Shown piece by piece: positions 1 to 9,601 of a stretch of DNA of 64,000 bases. The first letter of the stretch is position 1. Every line of letters begins with the position of its first letter. The stretch comes from an uncultured Granulosicoccaceae bacterium (GTDB taxonomy: Bacteria > Pseudomonadota > Gammaproteobacteria > Granulosicoccales > Granulosicoccaceae): NCBI GenBank assembly GCA_937927895.1, contig CALGKA010000013.1, positions 62,001-126,000 of the forward strand. The letters run 5' to 3'. Below the pieces are notes generated by a model. That model did no database searches, was not told the DNA's origin, and saw only the letters and a list, made by a program, of their open reading frames with translations. The position numbers were made by a program, and so were the translations under genes.

Positions 1-2
1 AA

Positions 3-800
3 ACCGCAGAACTTGAATTAGATTCTTTTCGAGCTTTACTCTCGACTAATACCGCCATTGTCTGCATGACGCATAGTTCCAATATTATTGGCACCATTAA
101 CCCGGTTGAGCAGGTGATTGAGCTTTGCCGCGCCAATAACACCCGGGTGGCAATCGACGGTGTATCGTTTGCACCACATCAATGGCCAGATATTCCAACT
201 CTCGCACCCGATGCTTATTGTTTTAGCACCTACAAAACCTATGGGACTCATATGGGTGTGATGTTTACCAGCGAAGACTTCAGAACACAACTAACACCGC
301 AATCTCACTATTTTAACGAGCGCTATGCAAACAAGTTGCTCGACACTACTGGCCCTGATCACGCATCAATTGCGGCGTTAGCAGGATTAGGTGAATATTT
401 CAGTGCCAGTCACTCACATCATTTCGGAGTCAGTGATGTAACGCTCTATGAAAAAGCACTGCAAATCTCTGCTCTCATGCACGCGCACGAAACAGAATTA
501 TGCAAACACCTACTAGATGGCATCGTTGATTTGCCTATTACTATATTAGGTCGTAACAACACTGACGGGCGTGAAGCCAATATTGCATTAACCTCAACCA
601 AATATACCTCAGCCGAGCTATCTGCGCACTTAGCCAAACACAATATCGCCGCGGGCAATGGTGATTTCTATGCTACACGGTTACTTAAAAGCGCAGGCAT
701 AAACGACACCGAAGACGGCGTACTGCGAATTAGCTTTGCGCACTACAACAACATTGACGATGTCAATCGAGTCATTGCAGCACTAAAGGAAATTCATTAG
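3..800 (+). CDS. Aminotransferase class V / cysteine desulfurase-like protein, 5'-truncated by window edge
   Basis: ORF 66..800 stays open in frame to the window start (TAELELDSFRALLSTNTAIVCMTHSSNIIG...). PLP-fold motifs VAIDGVSFAPH and YCFSTYKTYGTHMGVM (Lys in SxYK) fit class V aminotransferases. Confidence 0.8.
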   Translation, partial: TAELELDSFRALLSTNTAIVCMTHSSNIIGTINPVEQVIELCRANNTRVAIDGVSFAPHQWPDIPTLAPDAYCFSTYKTYGTHMGVMFTSEDFRTQLTPQSHYFNERYANKLLDTTGPDHASIAALAGLGEYFSASHSHHFGVSDVTLYEKALQISALMHAHETELCKHLLDGIVDLPITILGRNNTDGREANIALTSTKYTSAELSAHLAKHNIAAGNGDFYATRLLKSAGINDTEDGVLRISFAHYNNIDDVNRVIAALKEIH

Positions 801-896
801 CTTAAGAAGCTTTACACCTAAGACCCATGATCGAATTTTGAGCTCACACTGTCGCTTGAGGTAAACTGCCTATTATCTGGAAATATTGGAATACCC

Positions 897-1796
897 ATGA
901 ACGAGCTAATCATAAAACTCAAAGGTGAAGTCACCGATACCAACTTTGACGAGTGGAAAAACGAGCTGATCGCACGGGTAAAAAATGTCAATACAGATCT
1001 GGTCAAAGACGAAGACTTCGCCAACGCCGAAGACGATGTAAAAGCCATTAAGGCAGGTGAAAAATCACTAAAAGCGGCAAAAGCCTCGGCGCTGGAACAA
1101 GCTGATGAGATTCAAAAGCTCTTTGCCGCCATTGATGAAGTCTCAGAAGAAGCCAGACAAGCGCGACTCAGTCTCGAGCGGCAGATTAAAAAACGAAAAC
1201 TTGAAATCAAAGAAGAGATTATCGATAGCGGATATGAAGCCATCGAAACCTATTTGAGCGAGCAAAGTGAAGCGTTGCAATCACTCAACCATTCATGGCT
1301 TGACCGGGATTCAATCGAAGAGGCCACCAAGGGCAAGCGAACTTCCACCAGTATGCAGAAAGCAGTCACGACACTGATGGTGAAAATAAAAGGTGAAATC
1401 GCAGACCGCGAAGAGCAGATCAAAGAAAACCAACAAACGCTTAAACAAATAGATAAAAGTTACAGTGCTGTTTTCCAAGACGACGACACACTGGTTCTTT
1501 TAGACGCTGACGAACTTACCGCCACTATCGATGAGCGGATCGAATTTTTTGAAGCAGAAAAGAAAAAACGAGCACCTGAACCGGTAGCCGAAGTGGCCGT
1601 CACTGAGGCAGAAACTCAGTCAGATGAAGAACCCGAAGCAAATGAAGAAGATGACAGTGCGATTCACCCGGCAGATGAATCGCATGTAATTTCTATAGAG
1701 GTTTTCGCGCAAGTAGATGCAGCACAAGAACTATTCGATGAAATCGACGATCGCTATTCTAATCGTGAAATCGTGGGTGAAATCAAGCTTAGCTAG
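897..1796 (+). CDS. Hypothetical coiled-coil protein resembling phage DUF1351-type proteins
   Basis: 299 aa ORF, charged/helical, MNELIIKLKGEVTDTNFDEWKNELIARV...; C-terminal acidic segment. Similarity to DUF1351 is by recall only. Confidence 0.7.
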   Translation: MNELIIKLKGEVTDTNFDEWKNELIARVKNVNTDLVKDEDFANAEDDVKAIKAGEKSLKAAKASALEQADEIQKLFAAIDEVSEEARQARLSLERQIKKRKLEIKEEIIDSGYEAIETYLSEQSEALQSLNHSWLDRDSIEEATKGKRTSTSMQKAVTTLMVKIKGEIADREEQIKENQQTLKQIDKSYSAVFQDDDTLVLLDADELTATIDERIEFFEAEKKKRAPEPVAEVAVTEAETQSDEEPEANEEDDSAIHPADESHVISIEVFAQVDAAQELFDEIDDRYSNREIVGEIKLS

Positions 1797-1957
1797 TGTC
1801 CGTCCATAAACAGCGCGTAGCGAGGTTGTTCCAGGTGCGTGAGATTTTGCCTACTACATGTAGGCGTTTAGTCATTCTAAATAACTACATGTAGTCGGTA
1901 AAAGATTGCGCACCTGGGGCGACCGCAGTAGCGTTCGTTAATGGGTGGGACTAGCTA
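1791..1957. repeat. Composite palindromic repeat, copy 1 (outer arms plus nested 85 bp hairpin)
   Basis: AGCTAGTGTCCGTCCATAAACAGCG ... GCGTTCGTTAATGGGTGGGACTAGCT inverted arms; inner hairpin CAGGTGCG...CTACATGTAG/CTACATGTAG...CGCACCTG at 1832-1916. Shares CTGGGGCGACCGCAGT-GCGTTCGTT with copy 3. Confidence 0.85.
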
Positions 1958-2722
1958 GCTAGTGCCAAGTTTTGCAAGCTCAGATGCAGTATGGCGTGCA
2001 CCCGCCATGGCAAAGCCATGCTCAGATGCAATATGGAACATTGTCACGCCCAGCTTGTTTAGAGCAGCTGCCGTACTGGTATCGGGTGCGAAAGTAATGC
2101 AGCATTTGTTGTTTGCTTTAGTGGCTACCCCAACTTTGGCAATCGCATCTCTGACGAGCTTATCGTTGATATCCGTAACACCATAACAAACAGCTAAATC
2201 TGCAGGCCCCACAAATAAGGCATCAACCCCTTCTACTGCTGCAATATTCTCGCAGTCATCTACACCTTCAGGTTCTTCAATTTGAACAACCACAACAGTA
2301 TCGTCTTGGCTTTTCTGCAATAGCTCTGGCATTTTCCTGGTAGTAAAACCCGCCCAACGAGTTGAACCTGCATAACCACGACCACCGTGCCCAAAACGCG
2401 ACCACTGCGCGACTTCTTTTGCCTTCTCAACGGTATCAACGTGGGGTACAACAACACCTGTAGCACCACTGTCTAAGACCTTAAGAATTTCATGCCGCTC
2501 ACCAGAGGGCACACGTACTAAGGTTGGAAAATTCAAGGCGTTAGCCACAGCAAGGCAGGCATCAAGACGACCACGGTCATAAGGTGCGTGTTCAGCGTCA
2601 ATCGTTATATAGTCGAGACCGGACAGCGCCATAATTTCGATGATGTCGTGCGATGGAGTTTTAACGAATGTTCCGCTAAGAATATCGCCACGCAGCATTC
2701 GTGTACGTAGACTGTCTGTCAT
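1955..2722 (-). CDS. HpcH/HpaI-family aldolase (class II, 2-keto-3-deoxy acid aldolase type)
   Basis: Motifs GLDYITIDAEHAPYDRG, VRVPSG, GATGVVVPHVDTVEKA, VQIEEPEGVDDCENIAAVEGVDALFVGPADLA. Confidence 0.88.
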   Translation of the reverse strand: MTDSLRTRMLRGDILSGTFVKTPSHDIIEIMALSGLDYITIDAEHAPYDRGRLDACLAVANALNFPTLVRVPSGERHEILKVLDSGATGVVVPHVDTVEKAKEVAQWSRFGHGGRGYAGSTRWAGFTTRKMPELLQKSQDDTVVVVQIEEPEGVDDCENIAAVEGVDALFVGPADLAVCYGVTDINDKLVRDAIAKVGVATKANNKCCITFAPDTSTAAALNKLGVTMFHIASEHGFAMAGARHTASELAKLGTS

Positions 2723-2782
2723 TTGAATAACCTTTTGTGGGTTAGCTATAGTTATAAATTAATACCTTTGGAGCAAAGTATT

Positions 2783-3952
2783 GTGCTGAATGCAAATAGT
2801 CAACTATTTATAGGGAATTGCCGTAATTGGCTATCAAAAAATCCTATAAAGTGGAAAATATTTTGTTTAGTCTTTTCGTTGTACACACTAAACGCGTGCA
2901 GTGGGGGTAGTCAGAATTTTTCGCAATTTCCAGGTTTTAGCGAATACTTCGCCGCGAATACACCTAACGATCAGCTACCGACAGCCGACGAAATAGCGCT
3001 ACTGGAAAAATACAAACCGACCCTATACAAAGCTATAGATCAAAGAGAACCCATAGACTTCTATAAAGACTATATCAGTCACGGAGAATTATATGTCTCA
3101 GGCAACAAGATCACTAACAACGTAACTGCCGAAATTCTAAACCAGTACTCGGATTATCCCGACACGGTTTTTAAATATACCGGCAACTATAAAGAAAAAG
3201 GTACAACGGTACTCTACGGCCGTATTGATCGACAGGCAGTTGAACATAACGGCGCACAGCATGACATCACCTTTTTAACCTATAACCTGGTTTTTCCCGT
3301 TAGTGGGATTTTAAAAGATTTAGGTTTATTAAAATCAATTGGTCTAGGCATCGGTGGAAACTTAAACGACTGGCATCAGCTTGATCACTATGTTGGTGTG
3401 ACAGTGGCGCTACTAGAAAATACGCCTGTTGCCATGACTTTGCAGCAACACAATTACCACACTACGTATCTAATAAACGATGCAAACCCAACTATTGCTG
3501 TTGATATAGCAGTACGTTCAAACGAAGTCTACCGGCACACCGAAGGGCAAACGAAACATCCTGCAGTAGGGTTTCTATCTGGTGACAATATAGAGTTTTT
3601 AACTACCGGTAAAAATAAACCAATAATGGCTGGTTTTGATGTAACCAATCCACAGGTAGAGGTGAGTTATGAGTTGCTCTTTCTCCCACCAAACGATGCA
3701 TTCTATCAATTCAAAGGCTACTTGGGAAAACATAGGCTGCTACCCGGTCGCAGCGGCCCACCAGGTGCCGACTATGCTACATTACCTGGCCTTATGCCAC
3801 GGGCTTATCGCTTGTTTACAGGCTACCGTTCTACTGATGTAGAAAAAGAAGCAGAATTATTCAATGAATTGTTTGATTGGGAGAACATCGCAGTACGTGA
3901 AAACGCCATTGCACCTTTTCAAGAAAGATTCTTTGACGCAATTAGTCAGTAA
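2783..3952 (+). CDS. Hypothetical lipoprotein
   Basis: ORF 2723..3952; lipobox-like YTLNAC/SGG after a hydrophobic stretch. No good ATG near it; GTG at 2783 is a guess for the start. Confidence 0.6.
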   Translation: MLNANSQLFIGNCRNWLSKNPIKWKIFCLVFSLYTLNACSGGSQNFSQFPGFSEYFAANTPNDQLPTADEIALLEKYKPTLYKAIDQREPIDFYKDYISHGELYVSGNKITNNVTAEILNQYSDYPDTVFKYTGNYKEKGTTVLYGRIDRQAVEHNGAQHDITFLTYNLVFPVSGILKDLGLLKSIGLGIGGNLNDWHQLDHYVGVTVALLENTPVAMTLQQHNYHTTYLINDANPTIAVDIAVRSNEVYRHTEGQTKHPAVGFLSGDNIEFLTTGKNKPIMAGFDVTNPQVEVSYELLFLPPNDAFYQFKGYLGKHRLLPGRSGPPGADYATLPGLMPRAYRLFTGYRSTDVEKEAELFNELFDWENIAVRENAIAPFQERFFDAISQ

Positions 3953-3959
3953 TATTTTA

Positions 3960-4835
3960 TTATGCCGGCGTTTCAAAACCAGTTAGCGGCATATCATCAC
4001 TTCGCACCAACCAGTTGTCTGCAGGGTAGTGACAACTACCATCAATTACATGCAGTGTGTAAGCATGGCGTGAATTATCAGAACGATTAGCACCACTTAG
4101 ATGCGGCAGTTTTCCGTGTAGCAATACCAACGATCCTTTTTTGGCTTCAAGTGCTACAGCCTGAGCCTTCCAATCCGGCTCTTCAATAGCAGTGAACGTT
4201 AGATCACCATTATCATTGCGGTGGAAGCGTTCTTTCAAAGGACCTTTATGTTCGCCAGGTAGTGCATACATGCAGCCGTTTTCAACAGTGGCATCTTCAA
4301 GTGCCACCCAAAACCCGGTACAACTTAGTGGGTCGGTATATAAAAAGGTACTGTCTTGATGGCAGTTAACTTCACCGCCAATACGCGGGGATTTAAATAT
4401 ATACATCGACTGCAGAAGTTTAGGATCTGTATAGCCGATCTGCTGAGCTAATCGATTTAATTTATCTGATCTTGAGAAGCGACTAAATACCGGATCAAGA
4501 TCATGTAAGGCATGGCCTATTTTATTCACTGATTCAGTCGCGGGATACTTTAATTCACCTGACTCGTTTAGCGATTCTGATTCCAGGAAAAATCGTATTT
4601 TATCGCCGGAAGTTTGGAAGTATTCATCTTTTGCGTGACTGTGAGCGGTGGTAGAAAATACACTGCTGAGCGCTGTAATATCGGTTTCCTCTATTAAATG
4701 ATTTGCACGCTCGCGCAGGCTGTCGCATTCTGTATTACTGAAAAATCGCTCAAGCACCAAATAGCCATCACTGTCGTAGGCGGTCAGCATTTCTGAACTT
4801 AACGTTCCATCGTTTGCACACTCAAACCGTTTCAT
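3960..4835 (-). CDS. Phytanoyl-CoA dioxygenase (PhyH) family protein
   Basis: MLTAYDSDGYLVLERFFSNTECDSLRERA, HQDSTFLYTDP (HxD), LPGEHKGPLKERF, HGKLPHLSGANRSDNSRHAYTLHVID. Confidence 0.88.
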   Translation of the reverse strand: MKRFECANDGTLSSEMLTAYDSDGYLVLERFFSNTECDSLRERANHLIEETDITALSSVFSTTAHSHAKDEYFQTSGDKIRFFLESESLNESGELKYPATESVNKIGHALHDLDPVFSRFSRSDKLNRLAQQIGYTDPKLLQSMYIFKSPRIGGEVNCHQDSTFLYTDPLSCTGFWVALEDATVENGCMYALPGEHKGPLKERFHRNDNGDLTFTAIEEPDWKAQAVALEAKKGSLVLLHGKLPHLSGANRSDNSRHAYTLHVIDGSCHYPADNWLVRSDDMPLTGFETPA

Positions 4836-4924
4836 TTTTTTGACCCTGTCTATCAGCTGATTACAATACTGCTTTTCAGTTAGAATACAGGCCCTTTCAG
4901 ATCAAATCCAACTCAGATCACGCC

Positions 4925-5905
4925 ATGCCAGATCTTTGGAAATCCTTAGCGGTTAATCAAACACTCGCTCAAGATGCGCTGAAATTAGAGACTATTCAAT
5001 CGCTTTGGAGCGGTTACGGTGAGATTTTTCGGCTACAACTGATTCCGGAGTCACTCGGTAGCCTTATTGTTAAGCAGGTAACACCACCAACCTCAGAACA
5101 TCACCCGCGTGGTTGGAATACCGACCGATCACAGCTACGTAAACTGCGCTCTTATGAGGTGGAAAGTTATTGGTATACGCAGTGGAGCCAGCACTGCAAT
5201 GACCAGTGCAGAGTCGCTAAGCATATAGGTTCAGCAACCGAGAATTGTCACAGCGTTATTCTTCTAGAAGATCTTGACGCCAGTGGCTATTTTCAGCGCC
5301 ACTCACAACTATTACCAACACAAGCCAAAACTTGTCTTAATTGGCTTGCGCATTTTCACGCACAATTCATGCACTCAACAGCTAATGGTTTATGGCCTAT
5401 TGGAAGTTATTGGCATCTGGATACACGCCCTGATGAATACGCCGCAATGAAGCCTGGTAAAATTAAAACCCATGCACACAAGATTGATCAGCTGTTAAAT
5501 AACTGTGAATATCAGACAATTGTGCACGGTGATGCAAAGGTCGCAAACTTTTGCTTCAACAAAAACAGCACAAAAGCCGCCGCGGTAGATTTTCAATACG
5601 TTGGTGGCGGATGCGGAATGAAAGATGTTGCGTATTTTTTTGGCAGTTGTTTTAACGAACATGAGTGCGAGCAATATGTACCCGCACTTCTAGACTACTA
5701 CTTTGATACTCTTTCAGATGCTTTAACTGATAGAGATATCAATACACTTACGCTTGAAGAAGAGTGGCGAAAAATGTTCGCACCCGCGTGGACTGACTTC
5801 CATCGGTTTTTACTGGGCTGGATGCCTGGACATGCAAAAATACACAGCTATACCGAATCTTTGGCATTAGAAACGCTTGCTTTAGTTGAGGGCCAAAACA
5901 AGTAG
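4925..5905 (+). CDS. Phosphotransferase (ecdysteroid/choline kinase-like)
   Basis: Kinase-like motifs VILLEDLDASG, QTIVHGDAKVANFCF, AAVDFQYVGGGCGMKDVAYFF. Confidence 0.8.
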   Translation: MPDLWKSLAVNQTLAQDALKLETIQSLWSGYGEIFRLQLIPESLGSLIVKQVTPPTSEHHPRGWNTDRSQLRKLRSYEVESYWYTQWSQHCNDQCRVAKHIGSATENCHSVILLEDLDASGYFQRHSQLLPTQAKTCLNWLAHFHAQFMHSTANGLWPIGSYWHLDTRPDEYAAMKPGKIKTHAHKIDQLLNNCEYQTIVHGDAKVANFCFNKNSTKAAAVDFQYVGGGCGMKDVAYFFGSCFNEHECEQYVPALLDYYFDTLSDALTDRDINTLTLEEEWRKMFAPAWTDFHRFLLGWMPGHAKIHSYTESLALETLALVEGQNK

Positions 5906-5918
5906 CCCTTTAAACAGA

Positions 5919-6959
5919 TTACGCAGTCGGATCTTCATCTGTGTTTTCGGTTTCCTCTTGCAACTCATCTAACTGCTCTTCTGATTTATCGAACCAAAGA
6001 CGAGAAACATAGTTATCTTTAGGCCATTGAAGTTCAAATAAGCCAAGCTTTACACCAGTATGACGATCTTTAAGCGATATAAATATTTCCTCTGCTTTGG
6101 CTGTATTGCCAAGCTCGTGTTGCGCTAGACCCTGACTATACATTGCCGTATCAATATAACTGCTATCCGGGTGTTCATCTTGGAGACTCTGTAAATTATC
6201 GTACGCTAACTGGTACTCAGCGTGATCCACCATCTGAATATAAGCGCGCATGTATTTAGCATCGTCTACTAAATAGCTATCACCGTGTTGTCTGAGTAGT
6301 ACATCTAACAATTGCAATGATGCGTATGTATCTCCATCATCGCGCTTGTCTAGTGCTGATTTATACAGCCCAAAGTCACTGCCTGCACCGTATATATCTG
6401 CCTCTTCCAGCAATGGTAGCTTTATCATTGCACGTGCTTTATTGCCGGTTGTGGCACCAGAATTCAGATATTCACGATACATACTACTAGCAGTAACATA
6501 ATCACCTGCTTCTTCATATTCATGCGCCGAGTAATAAAGCGACTCCACCCGGTTTGATCCAACGCCAATAATGGTTTCATAATCAATATCAAGTGACGCT
6601 GTTCTTTGACCACCACCAAGCGGTGAAAATGCCACGTCGATTTCTAGATCATCACCCGGTTCCAACACCATACCTTGTGGAAATTCAGATAGAAAATCCT
6701 CTGGGTTTTCACCTGAAATAACTATGTTATTAATTGGGTAGGTATCGACACCAACGTTGGCAATTCTGAACATTTGCGCCGTACGGCTGCCCACATCTTG
6801 CACACCGTATCGATAATCGGATAACGAGACCTTTAAACCGCTAATCTCTTCAAGCACAGCTGTATCTTCATTGCCACCGGAGCAGGCAGCAAGCAGCGCT
6901 ACAGAGACAAACACCGCAACAGTATTAGCTCGAAAGAATGAATTTCTTTTAGTTGTCAT
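5919..6959 (-). CDS. Lipoprotein with immunoglobulin-like (ASH/choice-of-anchor-D-like) segment and TPR-like repeats
   Basis: Lipobox ALLAACSGG; FRIANVGVDTYPINNIVISGENPEDF...; C-terminal repeats YTAYDNLQSLQDEHPDSSYIDTAMYSQGLAQHELGNTAKAEEIF-type. Confidence 0.65.
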   Translation of the reverse strand: MTTKRNSFFRANTVAVFVSVALLAACSGGNEDTAVLEEISGLKVSLSDYRYGVQDVGSRTAQMFRIANVGVDTYPINNIVISGENPEDFLSEFPQGMVLEPGDDLEIDVAFSPLGGGQRTASLDIDYETIIGVGSNRVESLYYSAHEYEEAGDYVTASSMYREYLNSGATTGNKARAMIKLPLLEEADIYGAGSDFGLYKSALDKRDDGDTYASLQLLDVLLRQHGDSYLVDDAKYMRAYIQMVDHAEYQLAYDNLQSLQDEHPDSSYIDTAMYSQGLAQHELGNTAKAEEIFISLKDRHTGVKLGLFELQWPKDNYVSRLWFDKSEEQLDELQEETENTDEDPTA

Positions 6960-7008
6960 GTCTAATCAGTACCAGCTTGAGCAGTGGATTGTCTTACCAA
7001 CTAGAGGA

Positions 7009-7623
7009 TTAAGCTGACGCGTCAGCGGTTTTGAAAAAATCCAATGCTTCACGGCAATTCTGCAGTGACTCCGAAACATCATCAGCATTGGCTGCTGGTT
7101 GATGTTGCAGTTCTTGTAGAGCATCCATCTGGCCTTTAGCATTTGCGATTTGGCGGTTAATGCTAATTACTGCCGATTGCAATGCATCTGATACATCTGC
7201 AAATTCTTTGTCATCATCTGCACGCAGACGAACGTTAAGATTGCCGGCACCAATCTCGTTAAGCGCACGCTTAACTGCTAATAGCGGTGTACCTAGCTTT
7301 CTTATAATGTACATGCTGATCATGCTAGTGACTAATACGTTAACCACAAGCATCATGACTATCCAACGTCCAAGAACGCTCGACATACTAGGAATCTGTT
7401 CGTTTAGCATGGCCATATCTTCCGACACAAACAGCATCGGAGAATTACCAGCCACCAGTTGACCGAGCATACTATGGTACATAGCAGCAAGCATGATCGT
7501 GGTGATCACTAAATAGAGTGTTGCAAACGCAATCACACGACGAATTTCTCGCGCCTGAAAAGTTTTATCTTTAATAAGCGCAAGTAAAAAGAAGGAATCC
7601 GAAGAACGAGCCATAATCGACAA
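7009..7623 (-). CDS. HAMP-domain membrane protein
   Basis: Two TM segments and IIRKLGTPLLAVKRALNEIGAGNLNVRLRADDDKEFADVSDALQSAV, a HAMP pattern; no following kinase or MCP domain. Confidence 0.75.
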   Translation of the reverse strand: MSIMARSSDSFFLLALIKDKTFQAREIRRVIAFATLYLVITTIMLAAMYHSMLGQLVAGNSPMLFVSEDMAMLNEQIPSMSSVLGRWIVMMLVVNVLVTSMISMYIIRKLGTPLLAVKRALNEIGAGNLNVRLRADDDKEFADVSDALQSAVISINRQIANAKGQMDALQELQHQPAANADDVSESLQNCREALDFFKTADASA

Positions 7624-7814
7624 CCTTGTTAGATCTGGTAACTATCACTAATTTGTCGACTATTCTCAGCACAACTTGATCGCCATTTGATTGACCATTA
7701 CCTAGTGATAGGTATCAATTGTGAACCGTGTCAGTATTGTGTGTAACAGGGCACTATCGGCCGAGGGGTTTTGGTTGATATTCGCGTGTTTTTTCACGCT
7801 AAATACAATGCAAA

Positions 7815-7910
7815 TGGCGGAAGAACGTGGGAGTCGAACCCACTAAACACGTCTAACGCGTTTCATCGGATTTGAAATCCGTGCCCGTCACCGGATCGGG
7901 ATGTTCTTCC
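7815..7910 (-). tRNA. selC: tRNA-Sec (anticodon UCA), CCA encoded
   Basis: Minus strand GGAAGAACATCCCGATCCGGTGACGGGCACGGATTTCAAATCCGATGAAACGCGTTAGACGTGTTTAGTGGGTTCGACTCCCACGTTCTTCCGCCA: 8 bp acceptor stem, TCA anticodon in TTTCAAA loop, long variable arm, GGTTCGACTCC T arm. Confidence 0.96.
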
Positions 7911-7978
7911 TAAGCATTAACTATTGTCCGCTTTCTATCATGCTTCATTATCTCACACCAGCGTGATCATACGTCATT

Positions 7979-9175
7979 CTACTTAGAGACCGACGCTAAC
8001 AGGTTTTTGTATACCTCTGGATCTGTTGCACCTTCACAGCCGAGCACTAAAATACGCGCGTCACTGTAATCAAATTGTTTGGCAGCAGCACTGGCCAAAA
8101 AGCCTGTTAATCCCGGTACCGCACACTCCCCTGCCTCGATTGCAACATCAGATAGTTTTCCATCAGCAAAAAGCTTCATTAGCGGTGCGACTTCGCTCTC
8201 GCCCAGTGTCATCACCTGATCACAGCAGCCTGACAATATTTGCCAAGCTAGCAGTGACATCTCACCACACGACAAACCCGCCATTACGGTTTCCTGACTT
8301 ATCTCGACCGTGGCTGGCCGCGAGTCTCGAAAGCTCTGCAACACACACGCTGAGTATTCAGATTCCACTATAGTGATATGCGGCCTGTCAGCACCGTATT
8401 CCATCCAGAAACGTGCAGCGATGGCAGCTGCCAAGCCACCCACACCGGCTTGTAGAAATATATGAGTTGGCGCGACTGCCATTTGATCAATCACTTCACT
8501 GGCCAGAACCGTGTAGCCTGTCATCACATTTGCTGGTACCTCTACGTAGCCGTCAAATGAAGTATCTGACACCATTTGCCAGGCATTGTCAGAGGCATCT
8601 GTAACACAGCGCTTCACAGACTCATCGTAGTCACCATCAACACGAATAACTTCGGCACCCAGTGCTTGCATAGCTTGTTCTCGACCAGCACTCACTTCAG
8701 CATGAATATAGATCCGGCACGGACAGCCAGCGTTTGCAGCACCCCACGCCACTGATCTTCCATGGTTGCCATCTGTGGCAGTACATATCGTTATTGAATT
8801 GGCAAAGTCGGCTATTTTACCCCGCCTGATGTCGCCCAGTGCAACGCTCTTGCTGTGTTCTTTTTCATAGGCCACGGCCACCAGCTTCAGCACTGCGTAA
8901 GCACCGCCAAGCGCCTTAAAACTTCCCAGGCCAAAACGCAATGATTCATCTTTGTAGTAAATCTCACCACAACCTAAGTGCGTTTCAAGTGCAGACAAAC
9001 GATGCAATGGTGTGGCTTCATATTCTGGCCACGAGGTGATTTCAGCCATCGCCTCATCTGCATCTTGCCTTGAGATCACCTTTTCGGCTGATGCTGAGTA
9101 GTCTGTGCGCTTTTGTTCTACCTCAAGCTGTTCCACCCATTTTACTTGGCTTGTAAATGTGTTGTCGATAGTCAT
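7979..9175 (-). CDS. dpaL: Diaminopropionate ammonia-lyase (PLP fold-type II)
   Basis: ATPLHRLSALETHLGCGEIYYKDESLRFGLGSFKALGGAYAV (PLP Lys), CTATDGNHGRSVAWGA, FLQAGVGGLAAAIAA, VMAGLSCGEMS. Confidence 0.88.
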   Translation of the reverse strand: MTIDNTFTSQVKWVEQLEVEQKRTDYSASAEKVISRQDADEAMAEITSWPEYEATPLHRLSALETHLGCGEIYYKDESLRFGLGSFKALGGAYAVLKLVAVAYEKEHSKSVALGDIRRGKIADFANSITICTATDGNHGRSVAWGAANAGCPCRIYIHAEVSAGREQAMQALGAEVIRVDGDYDESVKRCVTDASDNAWQMVSDTSFDGYVEVPANVMTGYTVLASEVIDQMAVAPTHIFLQAGVGGLAAAIAARFWMEYGADRPHITIVESEYSACVLQSFRDSRPATVEISQETVMAGLSCGEMSLLAWQILSGCCDQVMTLGESEVAPLMKLFADGKLSDVAIEAGECAVPGLTGFLASAAAKQFDYSDARILVLGCEGATDPEVYKNLLASVSK

Positions 9176-9601
9176 TTGAACTGCAACCTTTTGCTATGGC
9201 TTAGAGTAAGCCGCTGATACCTGCATCCTGTCTCACTGGAGTGTTTGCAGCAAGCGGCAAAGATTGTTGTAACCGACAGTCAGCATTCCAGCCGGTCTAT
9301 GGCATTAAAACTAAGCTGTTTGAGATCGGATCAAACGCTTTTGATCGACGCAAAAAACTCGACTATGTCTCTAAACAGACGATACCCCAGAACACCATCG
9401 CTGCTAATTAAATTTTTAATGGCGGCAATTTGACGCTTGATTTATAGGCAAAAAGCCCGACAAGACTCGCCCAACGATGAAAAATTTCCCCTCAAATAAA
9501 CAACGAAAACAGCCTTGCCGTTGAATTGTCGCGAATTGTGGCCGATAGCCTTAAACAGGGGCGAAGACCTAGATCTTTGCGATTCAAGACTCGGAATATA
9601 A

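Noticed and set aside
7815-7910. tRNA-Sec as attachment site of an integrative element
   Set aside because: No integrase or direct repeat of the tRNA 3' end seen nearby.
9245-9433. 62 aa ORF in the dpaL upstream spacer
   Set aside because: Short, no motif, no convincing RBS.
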